Below are positions 17,614-29,608 of a DNA stretch of 64,000 nucleotides, piece by piece. Origin of the DNA: Auritidibacter ignavus (GTDB lineage: Bacteria; Actinomycetota; Actinomycetes; Actinomycetales; Micrococcaceae); contig NZ_RDQR01000001.1 of assembly GCF_003703835.1 (NCBI RefSeq), positions 124,001-188,000 of the forward strand, in the 5' to 3' direction. How positions within the stretch are numbered: the stretch's first letter is position 1; every line of letters begins with the position of its first letter. Both the position numbers and the translations under genes were made by a program. The notes below the pieces were generated by a model. That model did not search any database and was not told the origin of the DNA. It was given only the letters and a program-made list of their open reading frames with translations.

Positions 17614-18741
17614 TTAGGCCAGGCGGTAGAGCCAGCCATAGGGGTCGTCACTGGCACCGGTTTGCAGATCCAGCAGGGTCTGACGCAACCGGTTGGTGAC
17701 CGCAAAGTCCGAGTGGGAGGAATCAATCACCCGGTCGCCGTCGCGAAGTGTACCGATCGGGGTGATCACCGCGGCGGTACCGCAGGCAAAGACCTCCGTA
17801 ATGGTCCCATCAGCCACGCCACGGTCCCACTCATCCAGGGTGATACGACGTTCTTCGACGGTCATACCCTGATCTTCGGCCAGCTGCAGGATGGACTTGC
17901 GGGTCACACCTTCCAGGATGGTACCGGTCAGCTGCGGGGTGATCAGGCGGTTGTCGTCGGTCACGAACATCACGTTCATGCCGCCGAGCTCTTCAACAGC
18001 GTTGTCGTGGGTGGGGTCCAAGAACAATACCTGGTTATATCCCTGAGCATCGGCCTCGAGTTGCGGGGCCAGGGAGGCAGCGTAGTTTCCACCGCACTTG
18101 GCTTCACCGGTACCGCCGGGGCCCGAGCGGGCGTACTGGCGGGAGACCATAATCGAGACTGGCTTGAGCTCGCCACCGAAATAGTTACCGGCCGGGGAAG
18201 CGATCACGTGGAAGGAGACCGCGCGGGCTGGGCGCACCCCCAGGAAGGCTTCGGTGCCGATCATGAAGGGGCGGATATAGAGTGATTGACCGTCGCCGTC
18301 CGGGACCCAGTCCTGGTCTTGTTCGACCAGCAACTGGATGGCTTTCACGAACGCTTCTTCGTCTAATTGCGGCAACGCCAAACGGCGTGCGGACCGGTTC
18401 AACCGACGCGCATTTTCGAAGGGCCGGAACGTCCAGATGGAGCCGTCTTGGTGGCGGTAGGCCTTGATGCCTTCGAAAACTTCCTGGGCGTAGTGCAACA
18501 CACCGGCCGCCGGTGAAAGCGTGATGGGGCCGAAGGGCTCGATCCGGGCCGAGGACCAGGTGCCTTTCATGTCCAAGAAGTTTCCGGCAGCCGCGGCTTC
18601 CCGTTGGGCACTCACGTCGGCTTTCCACTCAATGGTGGCCATGTGGTCGGTGAAGTAGCTACCGAAGCCGGGATCTTTCAGAATCTGGGCACGTTCGTCA
18701 GCGCTGACGGGTGCCGGATGGGGGTGAAGTTCAAATTCCAT
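17614..18741 (-). CDS. ilvE: Branched-chain amino acid aminotransferase
   Basis: A 375-residue fold-type IV PLP enzyme for the last step of isoleucine, valine and leucine synthesis. WSSARIEPFGPITLSPAAG, LHYAQEVFEGIKAYRHQDG and GGNYAASLAPQLEA (just after the PLP lysine in EAKCGGNYA) are diagnostic, with GTAAVITPIGTL at the C-terminus. I start it at ATG 18741 (MEFELHPHPA), 19 bases after leuB; the open frame continues upstream into leuB antisense but is not protein-like there. The ribosome site is distant. It belongs to the serA-metG-leuB-ilvE run. Confidence 0.95.
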   Translation of the reverse strand: MEFELHPHPAPVSADERAQILKDPGFGSYFTDHMATIEWKADVSAQREAAAAGNFLDMKGTWSSARIEPFGPITLSPAAGVLHYAQEVFEGIKAYRHQDGSIWTFRPFENARRLNRSARRLALPQLDEEAFVKAIQLLVEQDQDWVPDGDGQSLYIRPFMIGTEAFLGVRPARAVSFHVIASPAGNYFGGELKPVSIMVSRQYARSGPGGTGEAKCGGNYAASLAPQLEADAQGYNQVLFLDPTHDNAVEELGGMNVMFVTDDNRLITPQLTGTILEGVTRKSILQLAEDQGMTVEERRITLDEWDRGVADGTITEVFACGTAAVITPIGTLRDGDRVIDSSHSDFAVTNRLRQTLLDLQTGASDDPYGWLYRLA

Positions 18742-18760
18742 GGGGAAAATCAACGACCTT

Positions 18761-19810
18761 TCACTTCGTTTCTGGCAGGGCGGCGATGATGTCATCGCCG
18801 ATCTGCTCGGTCGTCCGGGGACGGCGATTGGCCACATCGCGGCTGACTGCCGTGCGGATTGCCCGTGCGGCCTCGGGCTGACCGTGGTGTTCGAGCAGGA
18901 TGGCTGCCGAAAGGATCGCTGCGGTCGGGTCGGCACGACCCTGGCCCGCAATATCCGGGGCGGATCCATGAACCGGTTCGAACATCGACGGTGCGGTATC
19001 GGAGAGATTCCCCGATGCCGCCAAACCGATCCCGCCGGTGATTGCGGCGGCCTGATCAGTGATGATGTCACCAAACATGTTATCAGTCACAATCACATCA
19101 AACCGGGACGGATCGGTGGTCAGAAAGATGGTCGCCGCATCGACGTGCAGATAATCGTGGGTGACCTGCGGAAATTCTTCGGCCACTTGATTCACCGTGT
19201 CCTGGTAGAGCCGACCAGCGTGAACCAACACGTTGTGTTTGTGCACGAGGGTGAGGTGTTTGCGCTCACGGTGTTCGGCGGCATAGGTAAAGGCTGCGCG
19301 CACCACTCGCTCTACCGAGAACCGGGTATTGACCGAAACCTCGGTGGCCACCTCGTGGTCGGTGCCCGCCCGCAACCGACCACCCTGTCCCAGGTAGAGC
19401 CCTTCGGTGCCTTCGCGGAAGACCACGAAGTCGATATCGCCGGGGTCAGCCAACGGGGAGCGGACTCCCGGGTAGAGCTGAGCGGGGCGGAAGTTCACCC
19501 CGTGGTCCAGGCTGAACCGCAGTCTCAGGATGATCTCGCGTTCCAGGATGCCCGAAGGAATCCGGGTGTCGCCCGGGTGGGAGCCGATGGCACCGAACAA
19601 GATGGCCTGGTGGCCACGGATAGCCTCCAGTGTCTCATCGGTTAGGGTCTCACCGGTGGCCAGATAGTGCTCGGCACCCAGCAGATACTCGGTGGTGGTC
19701 ACCGGGGTCTGAGAGACCGCCTTGAGCACCTTGACCGCTTCAGCGGTAACTTCCGGGCCGATCCCGTCGCCGGGTATCACCGCAAGATCCAATGCGGGGA
19801 TGGTTGTCAT
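18761..19810 (-). CDS. leuB: 3-isopropylmalate dehydrogenase
   Basis: A 349-residue NAD-dependent beta-decarboxylating dehydrogenase of leucine synthesis. [20 protein letters not shown] opens the protein; [20 protein letters not shown], the [10 protein letters not shown] loop, [11 protein letters not shown], and [20 protein letters not shown] with the metal-binding aspartates follow. ATG 19810 is preceded by AGGGGG. It begins 10 bases after metG ends, within one minus-strand transcript. Confidence 0.95.
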   Translation of the reverse strand: MTTIPALDLAVIPGDGIGPEVTAEAVKVLKAVSQTPVTTTEYLLGAEHYLATGETLTDETLEAIRGHQAILFGAIGSHPGDTRIPSGILEREIILRLRFSLDHGVNFRPAQLYPGVRSPLADPGDIDFVVFREGTEGLYLGQGGRLRAGTDHEVATEVSVNTRFSVERVVRAAFTYAAEHRERKHLTLVHKHNVLVHAGRLYQDTVNQVAEEFPQVTHDYLHVDAATIFLTTDPSRFDVIVTDNMFGDIITDQAAAITGGIGLAASGNLSDTAPSMFEPVHGSAPDIAGQGRADPTAAILSAAILLEHHGQPEAARAIRTAVSRDVANRRPRTTEQIGDDIIAALPETK

Positions 19811-19820
19811 CACCGGCCCC

Positions 19821-21440
19821 CTACTGCTGATCGTCGGTGTCGTCGTGCCGCGGGAACACCCCGACCGGCTTGGGAATCTCAGTTCCGGGCGTAAGCTTTT
19901 CATCCCAGGCCGCGAAGGACCGCGGGCCGTGCCCGGAGACCAGGGTTGCTCCGGCATCGCCCTCGGCAGGCACACCCAACAGGCTCAACAGCTGAGTAGC
20001 AGAGTCCGACATGACCGGTTGGATCAGCAACGCGACCTGACGCACGACTTCCAACGTCACCCACAGGACGGTCTTCATCCGCTCGGGGTCTGCTTTGCGC
20101 AACACCCAGGGTGCCTGGTCGGCGAAATAGGTGTTGGCTTCATCGAGCACACGCCAGGTTTCGGCCAGGGCACGGTTGAACTCTTGCCGGTAGTAGTGGT
20201 CCTGGTTGATCTTTAACAGCGGCTGTGCGTGGTCCAGTAGCGCCCGGTCGGCGTCCGTGAGGTCACCGCCGGGTGCTGGAATCTGGGCGTCGCAGTTTTT
20301 GAACACCATTGACAGCGATCGTTGGGCCAGGTTACCCAGGTTATTGGCCAAGTCGGCGTTCTTGCGGGCGACCACAGCCTGGTGGGTGTAGGACCCATCA
20401 GCACCGAAGCTGAATTCGCGTAGTAGGAAGTAGCGCACCGTATCCAGCCCGTAGTGCTCGACCCAGTCGGCCGGGGCAACCACGTTGCCCAAGGACTTGG
20501 ACATCTTTTCGCCGTCATTGGTCAAAAATCCGTGGATGATGACTCGCTGCGGGAGCTCAATGCCTGCCGACATCAAAAACGCCGGCCAGAACACGCAGTG
20601 GAACCGGGAGATGTCTTTACCGATCACGTGTAGATCAGCCGGCCAGTAGCCAAACATCTCATCATCGTGGGGGAAACCTGCACCGGTGAGGTAGTTGGCG
20701 AGGGCATCGACCCACACATACATCACGTGTTTCTGGTCGGTGACCAGTCCAGGGTCGGCGGCCAGGGCTTTTTCGCTGGGCTCTGGGACGTCAATGCCCC
20801 AGTCGAAGCTGGTACGCGAGATGGAGAGATCTTGCAGACCAGATTCGACAAAGCGGCGGATTTCGTTGGCACGAGAGGCCGGTGCGATGAACTCAGGGTG
20901 TGCATCGTAGTGTGCCAACAAACGGTCCTGGTAGGCCGAGAGCCGGAAGAAATAGGATTCTTCTTCAGTCCAGGTCACCTCAGTACCGGTTTCGGTGGCG
21001 ATGCGGGTGCCGTCGTCGGCCAGCTCGGTTTCGTCTTCGGTAAAGAACCGTTCATCACGCACCGAGTACCACCCGGAGTACTTATCCAGGTAAATATCAC
21101 CGTTGTCGCTCATCCGCTGCCAGAGCTCTCGAGCAGCCACCCGGTGATCGGTGTCGGTGGTTTGGATGAACCGGTCGTAGGACACCTTCAGCACCGTGTC
21201 GTCCATGTCCTTGAACCGGGCTGAATTGCGGGAGGCGAGTTCAGCGGCGGTGATGCCCAGCTTCTGGGCGGTTTGTTGCATTTTCTGACCGTGTTCATCG
21301 GTGCCGGTCAAAAAGCGCACATCGCGCCCATCAAGGCGGGCGAACCGTGCCATGGCATCAGCGCCAATGTACTCATAGGCGTGACCGATGTGTGGGTCGC
21401 CGTTCGGGTAGGCAATCGCGGTGGTCAAGTAGTATTTCAT
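19821..21440 (-). CDS. metG: Methionine--tRNA ligase
   Basis: A 539-residue class I synthetase. [20 protein letters not shown] holds the HIGH box near residue 15, [14 protein letters not shown] follows, and [13 protein letters not shown] is the KMSKS loop near residue 310. The connective segment after [10 protein letters not shown] lacks the paired zinc-binding cysteines found in E. coli-type enzymes, and there is no C-terminal tRNA-binding (Arc1p-like) domain. The sequence reads more like the proteobacterial short form than the usual actinobacterial enzyme. It is tucked between serA and leuB, an unusual place, which may mean it is an extra or acquired copy. ATG 21440 follows GGAAG. Confidence 0.93.
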   Translation of the reverse strand: MKYYLTTAIAYPNGDPHIGHAYEYIGADAMARFARLDGRDVRFLTGTDEHGQKMQQTAQKLGITAAELASRNSARFKDMDDTVLKVSYDRFIQTTDTDHRVAARELWQRMSDNGDIYLDKYSGWYSVRDERFFTEDETELADDGTRIATETGTEVTWTEEESYFFRLSAYQDRLLAHYDAHPEFIAPASRANEIRRFVESGLQDLSISRTSFDWGIDVPEPSEKALAADPGLVTDQKHVMYVWVDALANYLTGAGFPHDDEMFGYWPADLHVIGKDISRFHCVFWPAFLMSAGIELPQRVIIHGFLTNDGEKMSKSLGNVVAPADWVEHYGLDTVRYFLLREFSFGADGSYTHQAVVARKNADLANNLGNLAQRSLSMVFKNCDAQIPAPGGDLTDADRALLDHAQPLLKINQDHYYRQEFNRALAETWRVLDEANTYFADQAPWVLRKADPERMKTVLWVTLEVVRQVALLIQPVMSDSATQLLSLLGVPAEGDAGATLVSGHGPRSFAAWDEKLTPGTEIPKPVGVFPRHDDTDDQQ

Positions 21441-21441
21441 A

Positions 21442-23049
21442 TCAGCGTTCTTCCAAGTTGAGTTCGCAGGAACGTTCCGCACCGATGGTGTCGCTGATGG
21501 TGATCAACGTGCCCTCCGCCAGAGCGGCATCCAGGGTGACCACGGCCAAGGCGGTGTCATTGTCACCATCGGGGCTGACGTCCATGGCAGCAATGTTGAC
21601 GTGCTGATCGCCCAGGGTCTGACCAATGACACCAATCACCCCGGGTCGATCCTGATACTGCAACACCAGCAGGTGGTCAGCCAAGACCACCTCAAATTCA
21701 AAGTCATCGATGCCGACCAGTTTTTGGACCTGCTTGGGGCCGGTCAGGGTACCGGTAACCGAATACTGCTCACCGTTAGCGGCCGCTCCGCGCACCGTGA
21801 CGGTATTACGGTAGGACGGGGATTCCGGGGAGGTGGTCAAACGCACCTCGACACCGCGGTTTTCGGCCATCACCGGGGCATTGACGTAGGAGACCTGAGT
21901 GGAGACCACATCGGTAAACACGCCCTTCAGGGCAGCCAATTTCAGCGAGTCCACGTTCATCTCGGCCAGTTCCCCGGCAACATGGACCTCCACGGCGGTC
22001 AGCGACTGGTTGCGCATCAGCGCGGTCAGGATCCGTCCCAGCTTTTCGGTTAGCGGAATGCCCGGGCGCACGTAGGGATCAATCGCTCCCCCGGCGACGT
22101 TAACGGCATCGGGCACCAGCTCTCCGGCCATGGCCAACCGCACCGACTTCGCCACAGCGACTCCGGCCTTTTCCTGGGCCTCAATAGTCGAAGCACCCAG
22201 GTGCGGGGTGACGGTGGCCTTCGGTGATGAGAAGAAGCCCAGGTCCTTGGCGGGTTCGTTGACGTAGACGTCGATGCCGGCTCCAGCGATAGCCCCGGAT
22301 TCCAAGGCGCGGGTCAGAGCGTCCTCATCCACCAGACCGCCACGTGCCACGTTGATGACGTAGGCGGTGTCCTTCATGAGCGCGAACTGCTCGTCGGAGA
22401 TCATGCCCATGGTTTCGGGAGTGCGTGGCATGTGGATGGTGACAAAGTCGGAGGCTTGGAGAACTTCCTCGAGGCTGAGGAGTTTCGCGCCGATGGACTG
22501 AGCGCGTGCGGCGGTGACGTAGGGGTCGTAGGCGACGATGTTCATGCCGAAAGCCTGCATTCGCTCGGCCACCAGCGATCCGATACGTCCTAAACCGACG
22601 ATGCCCAGGGTCTTTTCATACAGTTCAGTGCCCTTGAGTTTCGAGCGCTTCCACTCCCCCGCTTTCAGGGTGGCGTTACCTTCAGCCAGGTTCCGAGCCG
22701 AAGCCAGGATATGTGCACAGGTCAGCTCGGCCGCAGAGATGATGTTCGAGGTCGGGGCATTGACCACCATCACCCCGGCGTCGGTGGCCGCTTGGGTGTC
22801 AACGTTGTCCAGCCCCACACCAGCGCGGGCAATAATTTTCAGTTTGGGGGCCGCGGCGATGGCTTCGGCATCCATGGTGGTCGCGGAGCGAATCAGGACG
22901 GCGTTGGCCTCGGGCAGGGCTTGGAGGAGTTGTTCGCGGTCCGACCCGTCGGTGTGGCGAACATCGAAGTCACCTCCCAAGACGTCCATGGTGGCCGGGG
23001 AGAGCTCTTCGGCAATCAACACGACAGGTTTTGTCACGGTTCTGGACAC
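21442..23049 (-). CDS. serA: D-3-phosphoglycerate dehydrogenase (long form)
   Basis: A 535-residue NAD-dependent enzyme, first step of serine synthesis. The catalytic and nucleotide-binding parts show [50 protein letters not shown] and the catalytic-histidine segment [17 protein letters not shown]. After about residue 320 come the actinobacterial ASB domain and a C-terminal ACT domain ([18 protein letters not shown]) that senses serine. The start is GTG 23049 with a weak ribosome site. A TAGACT promoter element lies near 23150 on the minus strand. It heads the serA-metG-leuB-ilvE run, with metG starting one base after its stop. Confidence 0.95.
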   Translation of the reverse strand: MSRTVTKPVVLIAEELSPATMDVLGGDFDVRHTDGSDREQLLQALPEANAVLIRSATTMDAEAIAAAPKLKIIARAGVGLDNVDTQAATDAGVMVVNAPTSNIISAAELTCAHILASARNLAEGNATLKAGEWKRSKLKGTELYEKTLGIVGLGRIGSLVAERMQAFGMNIVAYDPYVTAARAQSIGAKLLSLEEVLQASDFVTIHMPRTPETMGMISDEQFALMKDTAYVINVARGGLVDEDALTRALESGAIAGAGIDVYVNEPAKDLGFFSSPKATVTPHLGASTIEAQEKAGVAVAKSVRLAMAGELVPDAVNVAGGAIDPYVRPGIPLTEKLGRILTALMRNQSLTAVEVHVAGELAEMNVDSLKLAALKGVFTDVVSTQVSYVNAPVMAENRGVEVRLTTSPESPSYRNTVTVRGAAANGEQYSVTGTLTGPKQVQKLVGIDDFEFEVVLADHLLVLQYQDRPGVIGVIGQTLGDQHVNIAAMDVSPDGDNDTALAVVTLDAALAEGTLITISDTIGAERSCELNLEER

Positions 23050-23197
23050 GCTTTCATCATCTCAAGGGGTGGTTCACTTATTGGTGCATCAGTCACCGGT
23101 GTTGATGAGCGGACCATGTGGCCCGCCAACACTGACACCTCACCTAGTCTACGACGCGAGCGAGGGCTGGGAGACTGTGCGAAGCGGGAAAGATCGG

Positions 23198-23246
23198 AAC
23201 CCCACCGCAGGCGGTGATCATCGATCACGCACCTTGCGGTGGGGTT
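23198..23246 (-). terminator. Large hairpin downstream of ilvC
   Basis: A perfect 12-base-pair stem AACCCCACCGCA / TGCGGTGGGGTT encloses a 25-base loop that itself contains the dyad GTGATCGATGATCAC. It begins 27 bases after the ilvC stop and precedes serA, so it probably ends the ilvBNC transcript. It lacks a clean T-run. Confidence 0.55.
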
Positions 23247-23272
23247 CAGTCTCGGGTGAGCTGTGCGAGCGC

Positions 23273-24819
<1,547 letters not shown>

Positions 24820-24822
24820 GGT

Positions 24823-26694
24823 CTAGTCCTCCTCTGACCATTCCGGTGTCAGATCACGGGCAACCTGAATATCGTCATTGGACACCCCGGCGGGCACCAT
24901 CGGCCAGACCATCGAGTCCCGGGAGACGACGAAGTCCACCACGACCGGGCGGTCATTGATCTGCATCGCCTGGTTAATGATGTCTTCCAAATCCTCGGCG
25001 CGTTCACACCGCAACCCGGTAGCACCGTAGGCCTCGGCGAGCTTCACGAAGTCGGGCACCCGGACGGTGTCGGCTCCGGTATTGAGATCGGTATTGGAAT
25101 ACCGGCCGTCGTAGAACAAGGTCTGCCACTGGCGGACCATGCCCAGCGATGAGTTATTGACTACCGCGATCTTGATCGGGATCTGGTTGATCACGCAGGT
25201 GGCAAGTTCCTGGTTGGTCATCTGGAAGCATCCGTCACCGTCAATAGCCCACACCACCCGTTCGGGTTGGGCCACCTTGGCACCCATGGCGGCTGGGACG
25301 GCAAAGCCCATGGTGCCCAGTCCGGCGGAGTTCAACCACTGGTGGGGACGTTCGTAGGCCACGAATTGGGAGGCCCACATTTGGTGCTGGCCCACCCCGG
25401 CAACGTAGACGGCTTCCGGACCGGCAATCTGGGAGAGTTTCTCGATAACGGTCTGCGGGGCCATCAGCCCATCGTCGGTGGGTGGGTAACCCAGCGGGTA
25501 GGTGCTGCGTACCTTATTGAGCACCGTCCACCATTCGCTGAGGTCCGGTGTGCCCTCGGACTCACGCAATGCGGTGACGTCCTGGTACAGATCGGGCAGG
25601 ATCTCTTTGAGATCCCCCACGATCGGAACATCGGCCGCACGGTTCTTGGAGATTTCGGCCGGGTCGATATCGGCGTGAATGACCTTGGCTTTGGGGGCGA
25701 AGCTGGAGAGTTTGCCGGTCACCCGGTCATCGAATCGGGCGCCTAGCGTAATCAGCAGGTCCGACATTTGCAGGGCGGTGACCGCGGCCACGGTGCCGTG
25801 CATGCCGGGCATGCCCAGGTTTTGCTCATGCGAGTCGGGAACCATGCCCCGGGCGTTCAAGGTGGTCACCACCGGTGCGCCGGTGAGTTCCACCAACTCC
25901 AGGAGTTCTTTTTGAGCCTCGCCGCGGGCGGCACCACCGCCGACGTAGAGCACCGGACGGGACGCGGAGTTAATGAGCTTGGCGGCCTCGCGCACCTGAC
26001 GGGAGTGGCCACGGGTCACCGGACGGTAGCCCGGAATATTGGGCTTCGGTGGCCAGGCGAAGTCCAGGGTGCCTTCCTGCGCATTCTTGGTGATATCGAC
26101 CAACACGGGCCCGGGACGACCGGAGGTGGCGATATAGAACGCTTCCGCCAGCACCTGCGGGATGTCTTCGCTGCGGGTCACCAGCCGGGAGTGCTTAGTG
26201 ATCGGCATGGTAACCCCGACAATGTCGGCTTCCTGGAAAGCGTCGGAGCCTATCAACTGGGCTCCGACCTGTCCGGTAATGAAGACCACGGCTTCCGAGT
26301 CCATGTGGGCATCGGCGATGGCGGTGACCAGGTTGGTCGCACCGGGCCCGGAGGTGGCGATAGCAACCCCGGGTTTACCGGTCGCCAAGTAGTAGCCCTG
26401 GGCGGCGTGGCCGGCGCCTTGTTCGTGGCGGACGAGAATGTGGCGAATCTTCTCAGCGTCCAAAAGCGGGTCATAGAGGGGTAGAACTGCCCCACCGGGT
26501 AGACCAAAGACATCGGTGACGCCGAGTTCTTCCAGTGACCGGACAATGGCCTCGGCGCCGGTCATCGTGGTGGGTTCGATCCGCCGGTTCTCTCCGGGGA
26601 CTCGGTCATCGTATCCACCGGCGGTGGTTCTCGTGCCGCGTGTTGGTGGATGAGGGGGCATCACCGACGGGGTGATATTCGCTCCAGAACTCAT
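24823..26694 (-). CDS. ilvB: Acetolactate synthase large subunit
   Basis: A 623-residue thiamine-diphosphate enzyme, first common step of branched-chain amino acid synthesis. [20 protein letters not shown] and [12 protein letters not shown] open the core after a variable 40-residue tail; the catalytic glutamate lies in [15 protein letters not shown], the TDP motif is [18 protein letters not shown], and [12 protein letters not shown] follows. ATG 26694 has GAGG upstream. About 70 bases further up ends an intrinsic terminator preceded by a leader peptide, so transcription into ilvB depends on charged branched-chain tRNA levels. Confidence 0.96.
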   Translation of the reverse strand: MSSGANITPSVMPPHPPTRGTRTTAGGYDDRVPGENRRIEPTTMTGAEAIVRSLEELGVTDVFGLPGGAVLPLYDPLLDAEKIRHILVRHEQGAGHAAQGYYLATGKPGVAIATSGPGATNLVTAIADAHMDSEAVVFITGQVGAQLIGSDAFQEADIVGVTMPITKHSRLVTRSEDIPQVLAEAFYIATSGRPGPVLVDITKNAQEGTLDFAWPPKPNIPGYRPVTRGHSRQVREAAKLINSASRPVLYVGGGAARGEAQKELLELVELTGAPVVTTLNARGMVPDSHEQNLGMPGMHGTVAAVTALQMSDLLITLGARFDDRVTGKLSSFAPKAKVIHADIDPAEISKNRAADVPIVGDLKEILPDLYQDVTALRESEGTPDLSEWWTVLNKVRSTYPLGYPPTDDGLMAPQTVIEKLSQIAGPEAVYVAGVGQHQMWASQFVAYERPHQWLNSAGLGTMGFAVPAAMGAKVAQPERVVWAIDGDGCFQMTNQELATCVINQIPIKIAVVNNSSLGMVRQWQTLFYDGRYSNTDLNTGADTVRVPDFVKLAEAYGATGLRCERAEDLEDIINQAMQINDRPVVVDFVVSRDSMVWPMVPAGVSNDDIQVARDLTPEWSEED

Positions 26695-26766
26695 GAGCTA
26701 TGCCTCATTCATTTCTTCTGTCTTCGACTCGTGATTCCGCCATTTGTGGTTTGCACAAAAGGCCAT

Positions 26767-26862
26767 AAAAAAACCCCGATACCGGCTCTGGTGTGGGCCT
26801 TACGGGGTCAGCGCATGGTGGCGGTGCTTCGCCAGCTGAGTTTCTCGACTCAGGCCATGCGC
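26767..26862 (-). promoter_or_regulatory. ilvBNC transcription attenuator (antiterminator and terminator)
   Basis: Downstream of the leader peptide the minus strand contains alternative pairings. GCGCATGG, starting in the leader stop codon (26855-26862), pairs with CCATGCGC (26811-26818), with an inner hairpin CTGAG...CTCAG between them. Next comes the terminator: ACCCCG (26803-26808) pairs with CGGGGT (26773-26778), followed by a run of seven T (26767-26773). A ribosome stalled on Leu/Val codons would change which pairing forms. This is classic amino-acid attenuation. Confidence 0.85.
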
Positions 26863-26891
26863 TACATAACGACTACTAGGGTCTTCGACAT
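26862..26891 (-). CDS. ilvB leader peptide MSKTLVVVM
   Basis: A 9-codon ORF, ATG at 26891 to TAG at 26862, encoding MSKTLVVVM, with one Leu and three consecutive Val codons (CTA GTA GTC GTT). It is immediately followed by the attenuator stem. No Shine-Dalgarno is present; the putative -10 element ends only a few bases before the ATG, so the peptide is probably translated from a leaderless mRNA. Its job would be to sense leucyl- and valyl-tRNA supply. Confidence 0.82.
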   Translation of the reverse strand: MSKTLVVVM

Positions 26892-26894
26892 GTT

Positions 26895-26927
26895 CTTATA
26901 TTTGCAGTCGAGGAACTGAAAAGTCAA
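26895..26927 (-). promoter_or_regulatory. Candidate ilvBNC promoter
   Basis: On the minus strand TTGACT (26922-26927) matches a -35 element and an AT-rich CAAATATAAG block (26895-26904) provides the -10. Depending on which hexamer is used the spacer is 17-21 bases. The expected start of transcription falls at or next to the leader-peptide ATG at 26891. Confidence 0.6.
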
Positions 26928-27037
26928 ATATGTCGTGAGGTGGCCCACGGTGTGCTATCTCACACCGATTTGACCATCTCACGACCCCGTGTCGTCAGCC
27001 CGCTCTGTGCTGTTGTGTGGCGCGCTGTACTGTTGCG

Positions 27038-28774
27038 TTACCGGGTGCTCACCGGGCGTGAGGTGACCGCACCTGCGGAGGCGGAGGAGACCATGTCGGC
27101 AAATTTTCCGAGCACGCCTTGCTGGAATTTCGGTGGCAGGGGCTCGAAGTTCTCCCGGCGACGCTCCAGTTCGGCCTCATCGACCAGCAGATCAATACGA
27201 CGATCTTTAATGCTGACCTGGATCGCGTCACCGTCTTCGATCAGCCCGATGGGTCCGCCGACAGCTGCCTCGGGAGCAATGTGTCCAATACACAATCCGG
27301 TGGTCCCGCCGGAGAAGCGACCATCGGTAATCAGCAACACGTCTTGACCCAGACCGGCGCCCTTGATGGCACCGGTAATGGCTAGCATTTCGCGCATACC
27401 GGGTCCTCCCTTGGGGCCTTCGTAACGGATGACCACCACGTCTCCGGCCTGTAACTCGCCGGCTGCCAGTGCGTCCATGGCGGCCTGTTCGCGTTCAAAG
27501 ACCCGCGCGGTACCGTCAAAGACCTCCGCGTCGAATCCCGCGGATTTCACCACCGCGCCTTCCGGGGCCAACGACCCGTGCAACACGGTCAGTCCTCCGG
27601 TGGGGTGCACCGGGTTGTCCAGGGTGCGCAATACCTCGCCATCAAGTCCCTGCGGGTTGAGTTCTTCGAGGTTTTCGGCGACAGTCTTGCCGGTCACCGT
27701 CAGGGCATCGCCGTGGAGCACTCCGAGATCCAGCAACGCCTTCATGACCACCGGGACGCCACCAATGCGGTCCAGGTCGGTCATCACGTACTGACCGAAG
27801 GGCTTCATATCTGACAGGTGCGGGACCTTGTCTCCGATCCGGTTGAAGTCGTGCAGGCTCAGGTTCACCTGGGCTTCATTGGCGATGGCCAGTAGGTGTA
27901 GCACCGAGTTCGAGGAGCCTCCGAAGGCCATCATCACGGCAATAGCATTCTCGAACGCTTCCTTGGTGAGGATGTCACGAGTGCGGATCCCTTGTTTCAG
28001 GAGGTTGATCACAGCCTCACCGGCCCGGCGAGCATCAGCATCGCGACGACGATCGGCCGAAGGCGGGGCGGCCGAGCCCGGAATCGACAGACCAAGGGCC
28101 TCCCCGACCGAGGCCATAGAGTTGGCAGTATACATCCCGCCACAGGCACCTTCGCCAGGACAAATCGCGCGTTCGATGGTGTCCACGTCCTCGCGCGAGA
28201 TCAACCCGCGAGCGCATGCCCCTACGGCTTCGAACGCATCGATAAGGGTCACCTGCCGAGTCTTGCCATCCGACAAGGTTGCATAGCCGGGCATGATCGA
28301 CCCGGCATAGACGAATACCGAGGCCAGATCCAGACGGGCGGCGGCCATCATCATCCCGGGTAGCGACTTATCACACCCGGCTAGCAACACCGAACCGTCC
28401 AAGCGCTCAGCCATCATCACCGTCTCGACCGAGTCGGCGATCACGTCGCGAGACACCAGTGAGTAATGCATACCGTCATGGCCCATAGAAATACCATCGG
28501 AGACCGAAATGGTGCCGAATTGCAGCGGGTACCCGCCGGCTGCATGGACACCCGACTTCGCGGCATCAGCCAGACGGTCCAGGGAGAGGTTGCAGGGGGT
28601 GACTTCATTCCACGACGACGCAATACCGATCAGCGGTTTGGAGAAGTCCTCATCCCCCATGCCCACGGCACGGAGCATGCCACGGGCTGGGGCCCTTTCC
28701 ATCCCATCGGTCACGTCCCGTGAGCGGGGCTTGAGATCTGGCTCAGATGAATTGTCCGTAGTGCGAGGTGTCAT
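27038..28774 (-). CDS. ilvD: Dihydroxy-acid dehydratase
   Basis: A 578-residue iron-sulfur dehydratase producing the 2-oxo acids for valine and isoleucine. Fe-S ligands lie in [16 protein letters not shown] and [30 protein letters not shown] carries the third, and [19 protein letters not shown] closes the active site. A TAGACT -10 element at 28781-28786 ends six bases before ATG 28774, so the transcript is probably leaderless. It is separate from the ilvBNC unit, with about 145 bases between its stop and the ilvB promoter, and divergent from the hypothetical gene at 28911. Confidence 0.96.
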   Translation of the reverse strand: MTPRTTDNSSEPDLKPRSRDVTDGMERAPARGMLRAVGMGDEDFSKPLIGIASSWNEVTPCNLSLDRLADAAKSGVHAAGGYPLQFGTISVSDGISMGHDGMHYSLVSRDVIADSVETVMMAERLDGSVLLAGCDKSLPGMMMAAARLDLASVFVYAGSIMPGYATLSDGKTRQVTLIDAFEAVGACARGLISREDVDTIERAICPGEGACGGMYTANSMASVGEALGLSIPGSAAPPSADRRRDADARRAGEAVINLLKQGIRTRDILTKEAFENAIAVMMAFGGSSNSVLHLLAIANEAQVNLSLHDFNRIGDKVPHLSDMKPFGQYVMTDLDRIGGVPVVMKALLDLGVLHGDALTVTGKTVAENLEELNPQGLDGEVLRTLDNPVHPTGGLTVLHGSLAPEGAVVKSAGFDAEVFDGTARVFEREQAAMDALAAGELQAGDVVVIRYEGPKGGPGMREMLAITGAIKGAGLGQDVLLITDGRFSGGTTGLCIGHIAPEAAVGGPIGLIEDGDAIQVSIKDRRIDLLVDEAELERRRENFEPLPPKFQQGVLGKFADMVSSASAGAVTSRPVSTR

Positions 28775-28780
28775 GACGAC

Positions 28781-28786
28781 AGTCTA
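28781..28786 (-). promoter_or_regulatory. -10 element of ilvD (leaderless start)
   Basis: TAGACT on the minus strand, the common actinobacterial -10 sequence, stands six bases from the ilvD ATG. A plausible -35 (TTGCAG) is 20 bases upstream, somewhat far. The spacing predicts transcription starting at the A of ATG. Confidence 0.5.
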
Positions 28787-28896
28787 CGACTGCTCGCCCC
28801 TGTTATCTGCAACACGACGAACACATTGCACTGACTGAATCGTCGAGTAAATCAATCGCTGGTGATTTCATCATGACGCAGCGTCATCCCAGAGAC

Positions 28897-28902
28897 TAGA
28901 CT
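28897..28902 (+). promoter_or_regulatory. -10 element of the hypothetical gene at 28911
   Basis: TAGACT eight bases before ATG 28911. As for the divergent ilvD, this placement predicts an mRNA with little or no 5' leader. No clear -35 hexamer is seen. Confidence 0.45.
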
Positions 28903-28910
28903 GGTCCATT

Positions 28911-29393
28911 ATGATGGCACACCTCAAGCAGGGCTCTTCCTCGTCTGCGGCGCTGAAGCAGCGCCTGCGTTTGCTCTTTGAAGCCACAATTTTTAACTAC
29001 GGCGATTACAACCTGATTTATGCCCACCCGGTCGCGACCGGACCGGCCTTCGTGATCGGCTATCGTCGCCAGCCTTTAGAGATGGTATTGCTGCCGATCG
29101 TCACCGAAGAGGTCGAAGCCTTTGGGGTGCACACCGAGGCCGACCGAGAAGACATCCTGACCATTGACCTGTCGAATGTAGCCATGGTGTCTGATTCGGG
29201 TGCTGGGTACGGAGTCACCACTGTGACCGGCCATCGCGCACATTTTGATGTGGTGGGAGACCCCGAGGTTCCTCTCGGTGCCGGGCACAGCGTGGCTCTC
29301 GAGCAGTTCGATGATTCGGAGGACTTTCACGAGTTCATGACCGAACTGATGGACCAGCTCGATGAGCTCTACAAGCGCAAGCAAGATCAGTAG
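28911..29393 (+). CDS. Conserved hypothetical protein, about 160 residues
   Basis: Not assigned to a known function. The protein is cytosolic in appearance, without signal peptide or membrane segments, acidic overall, and ends in an acidic helix with a basic tip (FMTELMDQLDELYKRKQDQ). The central part (YAHPVATGPAFVIGYRRQPL, VLLPIVTEEVEAFGV) looks like a small beta-rich fold. There are two tandem ATGs (28911 and 28914). Codon use and third-position GC match the neighbours, which with the -10 element supports a real gene. It lies between ilvD and tRNA-Lys. Confidence 0.75.
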   Translation: MMAHLKQGSSSSAALKQRLRLLFEATIFNYGDYNLIYAHPVATGPAFVIGYRRQPLEMVLLPIVTEEVEAFGVHTEADREDILTIDLSNVAMVSDSGAGYGVTTVTGHRAHFDVVGDPEVPLGAGHSVALEQFDDSEDFHEFMTELMDQLDELYKRKQDQ

Positions 29394-29491
29394 GCTGAAC
29401 AAGAGGTCGTGATCGTCACACCGCTCAGATTTAACAATCGATAAACTCCTCTGCTAGAGTAGTTCCTCGTGCGAAACGCGCATCTAGTTCT

Positions 29492-29564
29492 GCGCCTCTA
29501 GCTCAACTGGTAGAGCACTTGACTCTTAATCAATAGGTTGTGGGTTCGAGTCCCACGGGGCGCA
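29492..29564 (+). tRNA. tRNA-Lys (anticodon CTT)
   Basis: A 73-base cloverleaf GCGCCTCTAGCTCAACTGGT... The acceptor GCGCCTC pairs with GGGGCGC with discriminator A; the anticodon loop ACTCTTAAT gives CTT; the T arm is GTGGG-TTCGAGT-CCCAC. CCA is not encoded. It marks the left edge of the sulfur-related region. Confidence 0.96.
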
Positions 29565-29572
29565 CTCTAAGT

Positions 29573-29608
29573 CGGCACCTCGTTTGGCCACACGTCAAAC
29601 AGGTGCCG
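29573..29608 (+). terminator. Terminator-like hairpin after tRNA-Lys
   Basis: CGGCACCT (29573-29580) pairs with AGGTGCCG (29601-29608), and inside it GTTTG pairs with CAAAC across a one-base bulge. It starts 9 bases after the tRNA. Only a short GTTGT follows, so the T-run is poor, but position and stability fit tRNA transcript termination. Confidence 0.6.
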
